Assembly: GCA_905221605.1 (NCBI GenBank)
Contig: CAJNDS010002126.1
Location: forward strand, 62,501 to 126,500
Direction: 5' to 3'
Length of the DNA stretch: 64,000 bases
From: Symbiodinium natans
Taxonomy: Eukaryota > Sar > Dinophyceae > Suessiales > Symbiodiniaceae
Shown here: piece after piece, positions 30,747 to 39,660 of the stretch
Layout of the letters: each line of letters begins with the position of its first letter
Numbering within the stretch: position 1 is the stretch's first letter
Translations under genes and position numbers: made by a program
The notes under the pieces: model-generated
Database searches by the model: none
Told to the model about the DNA's origin: nothing
What the model saw: the letters and a program-made list of their open reading frames with translations, nothing else

Positions 30747-31502
30747 TCAGGCCCACGCCGCGTCTTCGCAATCCTTGCACAACTTCAGTAGGCTTGACAG
30801 GGGCAACTGCGAATGAGGAGGTGTCACGAGCAGGTCTTTCTCGAGAAGGGTGCGGATTATGTCCTGCAACTGTTTGGCCTGCTTCTTGCCGGTGTCGCTT
30901 TTGGCTCCCATGACGGGGGACCGTAACAAAGTGACCATGGCATAGACGTTGAGGTGGCACACGAGGGTGTGTCCCAAGGCCTGGGCTTGCTCAGCAGCAA
31001 AAAACCACTCGAGAAGCCCCGTGGACTGCGAGGGCTCAGAAGCCACAGTCTGCCCGGGACTCAGCGTGTCTACCCCTCCTTCAGGCACGACTTTTCTAAC
31101 TCGATCTGCCGTTTTTGCGTGTTCCCGTAGCTTGCCGCCCACACTTGCGAAACTTTTGTGTATATTCGCCATGACCGTGCGGTACCTGTCCTCATTGTCC
31201 AGACTGAATGGTGGCACTTTGTCTAATAGGGATTGGCCTTTGTCGTACGCCTCCTTCAATTGCGTCCTTTCATCCAGGGCAAGAAGGAACAGCTTCTTCA
31301 GAAGCTCATCACCAAGGTTGGCAAGCCAAGCCTGGAAATCTTCGCACCCCAGCTTCGTGGCAGCAAACTTGCCATCTGAGTCCACGTCTGTCTCATTCCG
31401 ACAACGCTCGCTGGCACCTCTGGCACTGTCTGCACACTGCCTCTGAGCTTCCACCGCAGCCATGACGTCAGCCAAGGAACCCGAGTTCTGGGAGGCTAGC
31501 AC
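30747..31502 (-). CDS. Helical protein of unknown function, probably 5' part of the lysine-rich gene
   Basis: Open frame of 251 codons. The first ATG is at 31463 (M-A-A-V-E-A-Q-R-Q-C); the frame also continues to about 31535 without ATG. Predicted mainly helical with heptad-like L/K patterns (D-E-L-L-K-K-L-F-L-L and Q-L-Q-D-I-I-R-T-L-L). Ends C-K-D-C-E-D-A-A-W followed by a possible GC donor. No family recognised. Its reading phase would fit the exon starting at 30301. Confidence 0.6.
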   Translation of the reverse strand: MLASQNSGSLADVMAAVEAQRQCADSARGASERCRNETDVDSDGKFAATKLGCEDFQAWLANLGDELLKKLFLLALDERTQLKEAYDKGQSLLDKVPPFSLDNEDRYRTVMANIHKSFASVGGKLREHAKTADRVRKVVPEGGVDTLSPGQTVASEPSQSTGLLEWFFAAEQAQALGHTLVCHLNVYAMVTLLRSPVMGAKSDTGKKQAKQLQDIIRTLLEKDLLVTPPHSQLPLSSLLKLCKDCEDAAWA

Positions 31503-31737
31503 TGTGCATTTCGCGACCTCGCTCAGATGAAACGGTTTAGACTATTTCGACGACTGCATGACAGTAGAACAAACGAATCAAATGTTTCAAATGAGTCGAG
31601 TCAGTCAGAATATGTCAGAATAATTCGCAATTCAAAATAACACCCAAGACCAGAATGATCGAAGCACATTGCCGAGAAAGTCAGACCCGAGGTCTGCACG
31701 GAAACTTAAGGACTTAACGACATAAATTATGGACTTG

Positions 31738-33078
31738 CTACAGTTCTCCTCGATTAGACAGCTCTGGGTGGTTGGCTTGTGAATTATAAACAAAAAACAA
31801 GAAATGACGACATAGTTTCGCCATTGTACAGTTTGCTGCAAACCAGGCCTGCACGAAACATGTCAGCACAGGCGTCCACAGACCTTTCCCCAACATTGAG
31901 ACGTCTTTCTCCTTCACATCAGCCAAGGACAAGGCCATACTGTTCAAGCCAGAGACCTGAGAAAGGCATGCATCCACCAAACAGCCAACCCGCTCGAAAA
32001 CGGCCATTGCCCTAGAGTGAAGCTCGTCTGCTGCAACTTTCATGAAGACAGATTGGAAGGCTTCCAGCAAGGCGGGCTCTTTCAAGAACCGGCACACTTC
32101 AACATCGCAACTGGCCCACTCCTTGAGGTTGTCTGAGGTCACCTCTCTCGCACGGAGTTTATCCTCCTTACAAAACACATACGAAGCCAGGTCCGAGACC
32201 GTGATGCTCACCTTCTCGAATCTGGTCAAGTCTTGTTGCAAGGTCTGCGGAAGGCACTTGCCTGCCTGCTTCCAAAACTCGTGCTTCAATAGGGCCTCAC
32301 ACTTCATCTCCCGCAACACTTCGGCAAACTCCGTCTCATGCGAGTCACTAAAGCCATTGGCATTTGACTCATTCGACGTTCCATGCCCTTGCCGCTTCCT
32401 ATCAAGTTGGTCCAGAAGTAATTCCAGGCAGGATGCCAATGTGCTGCTGAGCATGTTGTTCACACCAGAGCTGACCAAACGCCAGAAGTCCTTCATCAAG
32501 ACATCTAATGCCACCTTGTGTTTCGAGACCATGTTTGGGACAGTTTTGCTTGACTTCAAATCCCAGAAGGTCTTCACCACATCAGAGATGGCGGAGGCAG
32601 TCATCTGATCCTCAACTGACTTGATGCTGTTCAAGGCCTCTTGCAGCTTCTTCAAAAACAACTCCCCCTGCAATTGAACCTCGCCTTCCTGGATGCATTT
32701 TGTGCAGTCTGCAATGATGGCCATGCCGGTCTTGTGCTTTTGAAGGAATTGGAAGAGTCCATCATCGAGGACCTCATCTTCATCCACATTCTTGAAACGC
32801 TCCAAGGCCGCACTCATGGCTTGCAGGTCGTCCTTCTGCAAGAGGTCTCGTATCAAGCTGGCGGTGCCTGATACATCTGAAAGCAAGGCGTTCTCACCTT
32901 CATAAGCCTGGCACACTTCCGCGGCCAGCAGCCGAGCCTGCTCGCGACCCCACGATCCATGCTTCAGCACGTCTTCCTTGCTCAAGAAAGCCGTCATCCT
33001 ACTTTCCACATCTGCGTGGATAAAAGACTTCACGTCTGCCAACTTGCCCATGCCCTTCAACTTGTCCACCTGTGTCAT
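31738..33078 (-). CDS. Alpha-helical protein of unknown function
   Basis: ATG at 33078 opens 446 codons. An acceptor-like ACACAG|GTG five codons in means the true exon may start there instead. The protein is helix-rich, leucine-rich and soluble, with scattered Cys; no known motif. The last 30 residues look like read-through of an intron or 3' sequence. A stem-loop element (32190) encodes V-S-D-L in this frame. It may form a transcription unit with its neighbours, but each has its own stop. Confidence 0.6.
   Translation of the reverse strand: MTQVDKLKGMGKLADVKSFIHADVESRMTAFLSKEDVLKHGSWGREQARLLAAEVCQAYEGENALLSDVSGTASLIRDLLQKDDLQAMSAALERFKNVDEDEVLDDGLFQFLQKHKTGMAIIADCTKCIQEGEVQLQGELFLKKLQEALNSIKSVEDQMTASAISDVVKTFWDLKSSKTVPNMVSKHKVALDVLMKDFWRLVSSGVNNMLSSTLASCLELLLDQLDRKRQGHGTSNESNANGFSDSHETEFAEVLREMKCEALLKHEFWKQAGKCLPQTLQQDLTRFEKVSITVSDLASYVFCKEDKLRAREVTSDNLKEWASCDVEVCRFLKEPALLEAFQSVFMKVAADELHSRAMAVFERVGCLVDACLSQVSGLNSMALSLADVKEKDVSMLGKGLWTPVLTCFVQAWFAANCTMAKLCRHFLFFVYNSQANHPELSNRGEL
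32190..32200 (-). repeat. Dispersed stem-loop element, copy 5 (GGTCCGAGACC)
   Basis: Stem GGTC/GACC with CGA loop, flanks CA and G. Coding in the 31.7-33.1 kb gene, read T-V-S-D-L-A. Confidence 0.85.
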
Positions 33079-33287
33079 GAGTCATGAGTTAATCAGGCCG
33101 GCTTATGTTACAGATCCGGAAGTACCCTTGACTCCTTACTACTCCTTAGGTTCTTTTTTTTGGTCCTGTAGGGTGTATATAGGCAGCGAGGCCGAGACTA
33201 ACCCACTTCTAAGCTTAAACGTCGAAACGTGAAACCTCTGCAGCCTCTACATCAACACAAACGCGCAAATAACACGTGAGGCTTGTA

Positions 33288-35078
33288 TTATTTCAAACGC
33301 ACAATCCCAGCCTCGTAGCTCTCTTCGGTGAGTAGACCCACATACCCTGCAAGATTCCGGTAAAGAATCATCTCCTCCAACTTCGTCTCAAGGAGCTTGA
33401 ACCAGAAGCAACACCCCACACGAAGACCCTCAGGCGACAACTGGGCGTACCCCTCTTCCAGGGCTTTCAAGTTGCTTGACGTGCCCCCCAAGGCCGAATT
33501 GAACTCCATGGCTGTTGCAACCAATGCCTTCAAGGCCTCGAAGTTTCCAAGCTCGTCTGAGAAGGCAGACTTGTTGGCGCTATTCTCTACGCGCTTCACC
33601 TGGTTCGAGACCGCCGACAGGATGCCGTTCAGGGACTTCTGCTTCCCTGCGTGCTGTTTCTTTTCGGTGAAGTTGTAGTCGTCGTCAAAGGCGTTGAGAG
33701 CATGTTGGAGCCTCGCAAGAAGATCGCAGTGCTCTTTCTTCAAGCTTTCTTTCAATCTCAGGCCTCGACCGTCCAGCGAGAGCACAGAGCCTGCCGCCAG
33801 AAGGCCGGGCTCTTTCTTCACTGCCACAGGAGCGGTCTCTGAAGCCTTCACTGAGGCTGTTTTGGCCGCTTTGACGCTCTGCAGCCCGGAGACCGGAGGG
33901 GCAGCCTTATTCAAGGCACCCCCCGCCAGCGTTGAAGCTCTGGAGTTGCTGCTCTTGGCCTTTGCTGTTGCCTTTGCCTTCTTCCTGCCTAAAGACTGCA
34001 GGCGAGCAGCGGCCGCCCCAGCATCATCATCTTCACTTCCTGAGTCTGTGCTGAGATGGTCCGGATTCAATGTCTCGTCCCCGTCGGCAGCCTCATCTGC
34101 GTCCTGAGTCCCGGAGTCCCCGGGAGCCTGGCCTGAGGCCGACCCTGCACCGGGAAGATTCGCCAGCAGGGCGAGGAGATCATCGCAATCAATGTGCTTG
34201 CCTTCACTGGCCACTGCCTCACGATCACGCTGATTGCCTTGAAACACAGCCTGGATGGCTTCAGTCTTGTTCTTCAGGCTCTCTTCTGCAAATTGTTGCT
34301 TGGCATTCTTGCGAGAATGCTCTTCAGTCTCTGTACGCAGCACTTTCTGGTCGAAGCTGCGGACGTCGTAGTGCCCTTTTTTGCCAACTCTCTTGTAACA
34401 CCCCCTGACCGTCTTCCCTCCGATGACCTCCTCGACAACTTGGCTCTCGTCCAAAGCACCATCGGTGGCAGCATCCCACTCGTTGACATCTATGAAGACC
34501 ATCTTCGGGCCTTCGAACCTGGTTCCCATGTCACTCATGGTCTTCAAGGTCGTCACTGCCTTGAGGTCGTCCTTGTCCTTCTTGCTGCTGCGGTTTCTGC
34601 CCCCCTTCTGCTTCTTGATATACTCGTCTCTGCTCGATAAGAAGCCTGCGTGATCCACCTGCTTGCTTTTGACCTTCTTGAGGTACTCGGCGTGGGCACC
34701 GTACTTGTGAGGGTACCCGAGCAAGCGGTACACATTCCTACAAATGGAATCCAGGTTGCCCACAGGAACGCGTACCAGGCCCGAGGCCGTTTCTACCTTC
34801 CGGTATTTACCCCAAGGCACTGCGGCTTCTTCATCCCCCTCCATCGCCAAGGGGTCGGGATCTGTGCTTTTACAGCCACAGAAGCCACAGACGCACGGCT
34901 TAGAAACTCCCAACGCGATGGGAATATCCGTGTCTTCCTCGCAGGTAGACCTAGACCTCTTGCTTCCTTTGGACCCACCGAAGAGACTTGCCATCTCCTG
35001 CTCCATCTGCTTCTCCGCAGCCTGCCGCTTCTGGTGGCTCTTGCTTGAGCTGCTGCTGCTACTACTACTGGTAGGCAT
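33288..35078 (-). CDS. Nuclear-type protein with Cys cluster (C-x-C-x2-C-x-C)
   Basis: ATG at 35078, 596 codons, stop at 33288, no intron needed. The N-terminus is Ser- and basic-rich (S-S-S-S... K-S-H-Q-K-R). Residues 62-69 form P-C-V-C-G-F-C-G-C-K, a tight cysteine cluster that could bind zinc. Residues 70-150 hold a W-G-K-Y-R-K segment and basic helices; 290-350 are acidic; 355-420 are Lys/Ala-rich like histone H1 tails; the C-terminal 150 residues are helical. I remember similar Cys-cluster proteins as frequent in Symbiodiniaceae gene sets, sometimes near transposon-like genes, but cannot confirm this. Two stem-loop elements (34130, 34778) and a decayed one (33602) are in the coding sequence. 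Confidence 0.7.
   Translation of the reverse strand: MPTSSSSSSSSSKSHQKRQAAEKQMEQEMASLFGGSKGSKRSRSTCEEDTDIPIALGVSKPCVCGFCGCKSTDPDPLAMEGDEEAAVPWGKYRKVETASGLVRVPVGNLDSICRNVYRLLGYPHKYGAHAEYLKKVKSKQVDHAGFLSSRDEYIKKQKGGRNRSSKKDKDDLKAVTTLKTMSDMGTRFEGPKMVFIDVNEWDAATDGALDESQVVEEVIGGKTVRGCYKRVGKKGHYDVRSFDQKVLRTETEEHSRKNAKQQFAEESLKNKTEAIQAVFQGNQRDREAVASEGKHIDCDDLLALLANLPGAGSASGQAPGDSGTQDADEAADGDETLNPDHLSTDSGSEDDDAGAAAARLQSLGRKKAKATAKAKSSNSRASTLAGGALNKAAPPVSGLQSVKAAKTASVKASETAPVAVKKEPGLLAAGSVLSLDGRGLRLKESLKKEHCDLLARLQHALNAFDDDYNFTEKKQHAGKQKSLNGILSAVSNQVKRVENSANKSAFSDELGNFEALKALVATAMEFNSALGGTSSNLKALEEGYAQLSPEGLRVGCCFWFKLLETKLEEMILYRNLAGYVGLLTEESYEAGIVRLK
34130..34140 (-). repeat. Dispersed stem-loop element, copy 6 (GGCCTGAGGCC)
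   Basis: Stem GGCC/GGCC, TGA loop. Coding in the Cys-cluster gene, read G-S-A-S-G-Q. The left flank is CT instead of CA. Confidence 0.75.
34778..34788 (-). repeat. Dispersed stem-loop element, copy 7 (GGCCCGAGGCC)
   Basis: Stem GGCC/GGCC, CGA loop, flanks CA and G. Coding in the Cys-cluster gene, read T-A-S-G-L-V. Confidence 0.85.
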
Positions 35079-36027
35079 CCCGCGCTACGTCCTAGGATTC
35101 CTAGGGCAAAAGAAGCCTCAGCTATCTTCTGAGCCTGAGCCTGAGCCGTCGCCGTGCGATGTCACAAGCCCTTGCCATACACTCAACAGCCAGAACGCTT
35201 CTCATCACTCCTACAGTCTACAGTTGGTCCTGTGTGTTCTTTTCGCTTTTTAGCCTGTCCCTGTCACTAGGCCGGACACCAAAGGCAGGCCGCGGCGAGG
35301 GCACCCAGCCCTCAAGTCTTCATGCCAGCACCTGCAAATGGGGCCGAGTCAGGGCAAAATTTGGCGATGCTTCTTGTTTCCATTCTTGGTAGTATACAGA
35401 AGTAGATATTTTGAAGTTCTAGATTTGTCAGGTCTGAATTTTGTGTTTTTTGAGTTTTTTTAAGCTTTTTTTTAGTTTTTTTTAGTTTTTTTTTACAGAA
35501 TTGAAACTTTTTCCGAAATTTGGAATGTGAACTTAAAACCTACAAATGTGAACTCAAAACCATGGAATGTGAACTTAAAACCATATTTTGAGTTCACGTT
35601 GGAAAATCCCAAAAAAATAAAAAAAAAAACAAAACAGAAACCAAAAAAACCCAAAAAAGTTAAACAAAATATGTTCTTTATAATATTTTTTTTATTTTGT
35701 ATTACTATTTTCCTGAATTCGAAAAAATAAATAAAGACCGATCAACACAGCCAACACAAACACATCGCGTCTATCCACTCTGTTCCCTATTCAACACGCG
35801 CAAATCCGTCTTGCACTAAGAACGTGTCCCAAGCACACGCCAAGTCCCTCCCTCACCTGCTGCACGTTGGATGAATCTGCTCTGCAGCCAGGCCCAAGGC
35901 CGAAGTCCTGCCTGAAAGGACAAAGACAAAACCCTAAACCCTAAACCCTGAACCCTAAACCCTAAGGCCCTAAACTAAACCCTAAAGCCTAAACCCTAAC
36001 CCCCCCCCCCCCTAAAACAAACTCCTT
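35079..36027. other. AT-rich spacer with short repeats
   Basis: No gene seen. It contains a T/A-rich core (35440-35720) with three 21-bp-spaced copies of a TGTGAACTYAAAACC motif followed by an inverted copy (35524-35600), a stem-loop element (35891), and a few telomere-like units (35935-36000) directly after the stop of the following gene. Confidence 0.6.
35891..35901 (-). repeat. Dispersed stem-loop element, copy 8 (GGCCCAAGGCC)
   Basis: Stem GGCC/GGCC, CAA loop, flanks CA and G. Non-coding, in the spacer between two genes. Confidence 0.8.
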
Positions 36028-37350
36028 CTAGCGGTTTCGTACATAGTTCTGGATGATCTCATCCATGTATTCCTCTGACAATCCGTCCGCAAACTCAAGC
36101 AGACCTGGACCCCCCATTGAGACATGATGGCTCCGCTTCCGCTGTGGCGGCCACAGATCATCATCCAAGCCTGCGCACAGCCAGCGCTTAAGCCTCAAGA
36201 GGCAGGTGGCTTGGTCCATGGCACCACAAGAGACGGCCTTCTTGCATTGGGTCGTGCTTGCTCCTTCCCCCCTGTCTCGATGAAGGCCACAAATTGCTCC
36301 CCAACCAGTCGTTCGACCATGGTGAGGCACTATGGGCGCCAACTCGAAGGGGCCCCAAGGGACGCCCCGACGTTGGTTGTGGCGAGGTCGCCGTTGTTGG
36401 CCTCTCTGCGCAGGAGGAGGAGGAGGAGGAGGAGGAGGAGGAGCAGGAGGTGGCACCTCCTCTGCCAGGCCCGAGGCCGCAGCTTCTTGGTCTGGCTCCT
36501 CTGAGGCATCTGCCTGCACAGTGGAAGGTGCTGCTTCGGCACAGCCTGGTGGATTCAACATCCATGCATCATCACCATCGTCATCGTCATCAGGATTGTC
36601 TCCTTCACTATCACCATCCCAGCCCGATCCGGAGGCAGCGTTGGAATCATCATCCGGAACTGCACGCTGCCTTGCACGTCCACGACCACGAGCACGACCA
36701 GCCCTGGCACCACGTCCCCGACCCCTTCCCCCGCCACGCCTAGCCCTTTGGTGTTCGGCCCTCTGCAATAGTCGAAGGGCTCGGAGAGCACGTTCCTGTT
36801 CCTTCAGTTGCTGCGCAGCTGTCCAGAGTTCCTCAAGGTCGTGCGGAAACTTGCCTTCCACCCTGAAAGAAAGCAAGCCTCCCTGCAAGTCCCCCAAGGC
36901 CAATCGACTAATAACCCAATCCTGAGCAACGCTGGCCATTTCCACACAAAGAGACATGTCGTTCCAATACGACAAGGCCTTGCGCCCTCCGGCAGGTCTC
37001 TCAATTCGCAAGTCGAAAGGCGGCTTCTCGTCGAAGACGAGGCTTGGATCAAGTCTTAGGAGAATTGCATCGATGTTGTGCAAGTATGTGCGAAAACAAA
37101 GCATCGCCCCCACCCCAACCCCCATCTGCTGTGACTCAAAGAGGAGAGTGAGCGGCATTTCGCTGATATGCTTCTTTGCTGGATCGAATCTCTTGATGAG
37201 GACTGACAAACCTGTGTGCAACCGATGGAAACACGCCAACTCTGCTGGAGAAAGCGCAGACGTACAACCGCCAGGAGGGCACACCTGGAACAGGCTCCTG
37301 TTGTCTCGCACGTCGATGTCCTCATACACGCTCACTGGCTCCGCATTGGC
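36028..37350 (-). CDS. RG-rich/polyproline protein with His-Cys C-terminal domain
   Basis: The frame runs from a likely acceptor TGCGCAG|GCC (37350) to a stop at 36028, about 440 codons; there is no ATG at the 5' end, so it is probably a 3' exon. In order: a helical N-terminal 180 residues, a GRGRGRGARAGR-type basic stretch, an acidic stretch (D-D-D-D-D-G-D-D), P-rich P-P-P-A-P-P-P-P, then a C-terminal domain with W-G-A-I-C-G-L-H, Q-C-K-K, R-L-K-R-W-L-C-A-G-L and S-H-H-V. I remember this C-terminal pattern as recurrent in Symbiodiniaceae proteins of unknown role. It may be spliced to the ORF ending at 37412. Stem-loop element at 36468 encodes A-S-G-L-A. Confidence 0.6.
   Translation of the reverse strand, partial: ANAEPVSVYEDIDVRDNRSLFQVCPPGGCTSALSPAELACFHRLHTGLSVLIKRFDPAKKHISEMPLTLLFESQQMGVGVGAMLCFRTYLHNIDAILLRLDPSLVFDEKPPFDLRIERPAGGRKALSYWNDMSLCVEMASVAQDWVISRLALGDLQGGLLSFRVEGKFPHDLEELWTAAQQLKEQERALRALRLLQRAEHQRARRGGGRGRGRGARAGRARGRGRARQRAVPDDDSNAASGSGWDGDSEGDNPDDDDDGDDAWMLNPPGCAEAAPSTVQADASEEPDQEAAASGLAEEVPPPAPPPPPPPPPPAQRGQQRRPRHNQRRGVPWGPFELAPIVPHHGRTTGWGAICGLHRDRGEGASTTQCKKAVSCGAMDQATCLLRLKRWLCAGLDDDLWPPQRKRSHHVSMGGPGLLEFADGLSEEYMDEIIQNYVRNR
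36468..36478 (-). repeat. Dispersed stem-loop element, copy 9 (GGCCCGAGGCC)
   Basis: Stem GGCC/GGCC, CGA loop, flanks CA and G. Coding in the RG-rich gene next to the polyproline stretch, read A-A-S-G-L-A. Confidence 0.85.
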
Positions 37351-37534
37351 CTGCGCAAGCACAACGCAAGGTTACAATAAAAATTTGCCATGGGTGAAGG
37401 CTCACAAGGACTCAACAGTACACATTGAGATTTCCAATTCTGCAATTCTCAATAGCTAATATGGGCTCATAGTATCTCATAAAGATCATATAGCCATTCG
37501 AAGCAGCACTGCTGGACAATCCACCCTGCGACAC

Positions 37535-39163
37535 CAACACCAAGCACCGACAAGTGCACCCCGCCTGAACCCAGTGATTCCGAGCAGTAGAGAAGCCACC
37601 GCAACTTTCCAGAAATTCACCCAGGAACTTCTCAGACAAAGGCCACTGTTCTGAGGGAACGCTCAGATTCCAAGGCCCGCCGGGAACATCTGGAGGCATT
37701 TCTGCAGCTGCAGCCATCTGCAAAGCAGACTTGCGGGCATTGTTCTCTCGAGCCCGTTGGCTCCACGTTTGCTTCTCCTCCTCCGGCAAAGCACGCCATG
37801 CCTGCAAAGCATCATCCAAGAATGCTGCGGACTCCTCTGCTCCTTGACAAGACCGATCCCTGTCTGCTGCTCTGTCCTGGCTGAACATGTGATACCCGTT
37901 CAACCGAGCTGCTGCCTGGGACTTTCGGCACCAAGATGGACGACTGGCATTAGTAGTACCCCCTCTGGCAGTATCTGGAAGTGTACGTTTCTTCCAAAGA
38001 TCCACGACATCCTTAAATGTTCGTGTGACATGCTTGGCAGCCAACAGGCACAAAGAAGTGCCTTTACCTTTCACATCAGTCCAATGAGAGAAGTGGGCAA
38101 ACCTACGCTCCACAAACGTAGATGTCAAAACAACCCTTTCGAAGAGCACCTGGAAAAATTCCATGAAATCAGAACTGACACAAGCATCCACACTGGTGGC
38201 TCGAAGCCTGGCACTGCAGCCTGAATCTACACAACAAGGGGGTGCTTGAAAAAGCTCCCGGGCACAGATCCTCCGAATACGCTCGTCTGAATCAGGGTCG
38301 GCCAAAGTGGCCAACTGCCATGGGTACGTATTGAAGGGCTCAATGATTTTCCGTACCAATTGCCCCACCACTATCAAGATAGATCTGAGGGCTACGCGCT
38401 TCCGGGCCTGAGGCCAATCCTGGAATCTGCCGAAAAAAAAACACACTGCAGAAAAACCGCGGGCCGGGTCTCTGAGCAATTGCACAAGTTCAAACAGAAC
38501 CTTCTGACCAGGATTGGTGGCTGGATTGCAGAAATCCTTCAAAGTCACTGTAGGTCGCTCGTCCTCTGTGGTCTTTGGGCGGTCTGAATACCAGGTGGCT
38601 GTTTTGAAAAGAACCCAGTGCAATCTCATGCAGGGTGCTGCGATGTGAAGCCAAAGAAGGTTGATGAACCGAGAATTCTCATCACACATGAAATTGGTGG
38701 CTTTGGCATTCCTCTTTCGGGCCAATTTCTTCCATCGCTTCACTTCATTGACTGGCACACGCAAAGCCTCATCTTCAGCATCCCCTGAGCTATCCAGCTC
38801 CGAGAGCGTATCAGTCTCATGCTTATCATGCTTGCCGAATTGCTTTGAAAAGACATGCTGACCCACATCTCCAAAGAAGGAAAGCAAGACACAGGCACCG
38901 ATACAAGGAAATACTTTGGTCCATTTGTTCAAAGCTGGCACTGCAATAGGCCTTAGAAGGCACTCCCTGAACAAGTTCGCAGCCTTCTCCTTGGCCTCCT
39001 CGGGAGTTGCGCAGCAAGAGTTCTTGCAGATGTGTGCCGGCCGTCCTGCAGGCTCTTGGGTCAGATCTACTCTAGTTATAATATGGGAGGGCTTCGTACA
39101 CTCCATTCTTGGAAAGGAATCAAGGCAGGGTCCTTGGAGACCTATCTTCCCAAAATTACACAT
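37535..39163 (-). CDS. HMG-box protein with transposase-C-terminus-like region
   Basis: ATG at 39163; the frame continues to a stop at 37412, but the exon likely ends at a GT donor near 37535-37541, in phase 0 with the acceptor at 37350. Residues 50-100 carry F-R-E-C-L-L-R-P-I and N-K-W-T-K-V-F-P. A conserved-looking V-E-R-R-F-A-H-F-S-H-W-T sits at 350-362. An HMG-box-like segment is at about 421-477 (L-N-G-Y-H-M-F then A-W-R-A-L-P-E-E-E-K-Q-T-W). HMG boxes bind DNA. From memory, V-E-R-R-F-x-H-F follows the RNase H-like part of some Symbiodiniaceae transposase-like proteins; the matching N-terminal part could be the ORF at 44.5-43.2 kb or an unrelated copy. Stem-loop element at 38405. Confidence 0.6.
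38405..38415 (-). repeat. Dispersed stem-loop element, copy 10 (GGCCTGAGGCC)
   Basis: Stem GGCC/GGCC, TGA loop; flanks CG and A differ from the consensus. Coding in the HMG-box ORF, read D-W-P-Q-A-R. Confidence 0.7.
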
Positions 39164-39230
39164 ATCAAGTCAAGATGGCAAGATACGAATGTTGGCAAAG
39201 TTCCTAACCGGGGCTGTGTTAGTGGGTTTG

Positions 39231-39500
39231 GGGTTTAGGGTTTAGGGTTTAGGGTTGAGGGTTTAGGGTTGAGGGTTTAGGGCTTAAGTTTAGGGCTTAG
39301 GGCTTAGGGCTTAGGGCTTAGGGCTTAGGGCTTAGGGCTTAGGGCTTAAGGCTTAGCTTAGGGCTTAGGGCTTAGGGCTTAGGGCTTAGGTCTTAGGGCT
39401 TATGGCTCAGGGCTTTGGGCTTTGGGCTTAGGGCTTAGGGCTTAGGGCTTAGGGCTTAGGCTTAGGGCTTAGGGCTTAAGTCTTAGGGTTTAGGGTTTAG
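39231..39500. repeat. (TTAGGGC)n variant telomeric array
   Basis: About 270 bp starting with TTTAGGG and changing to TTAGGGC (read CTTAGGG) units with occasional substitutions. It lies between the ATG of the HMG-box ORF and the 3' end of the ankyrin gene, and is the largest telomere-like block inside the middle domain. Confidence 0.85.
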
Positions 39501-39612
39501 ATCCCACAGCACACACAATCTCTCTCTTTTTGGGCACTGCGTCATTGCAGAACGTCAACTGCAAGCTGTTTTGCAGTTGAAAGCAAGGCAAAGCAGCATG
39601 TCAACCTCTCCA

Positions 39613-39623
39613 GGCCTGAGGCC
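39613..39623 (-). repeat. Dispersed stem-loop element, copy 11 (GGCCTGAGGCC)
   Basis: Stem GGCC/GGCC, TGA loop, flanks CA and G. About 40 bases past the stop of the ankyrin gene. Confidence 0.8.
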
Positions 39624-39660
39624 GTGCAGTGAAACCTTAAAACAAGTGTACTTTAGTGAT

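Noticed and set aside
33602-33612. Seventeenth stem-loop (GGTTCGAGACC) and a similar one at 40731 (GGCCTGAGGCT)
   Set aside because: Each needs a G-U pair to close the stem and the flanks are changed; possible decayed copies but not counted.
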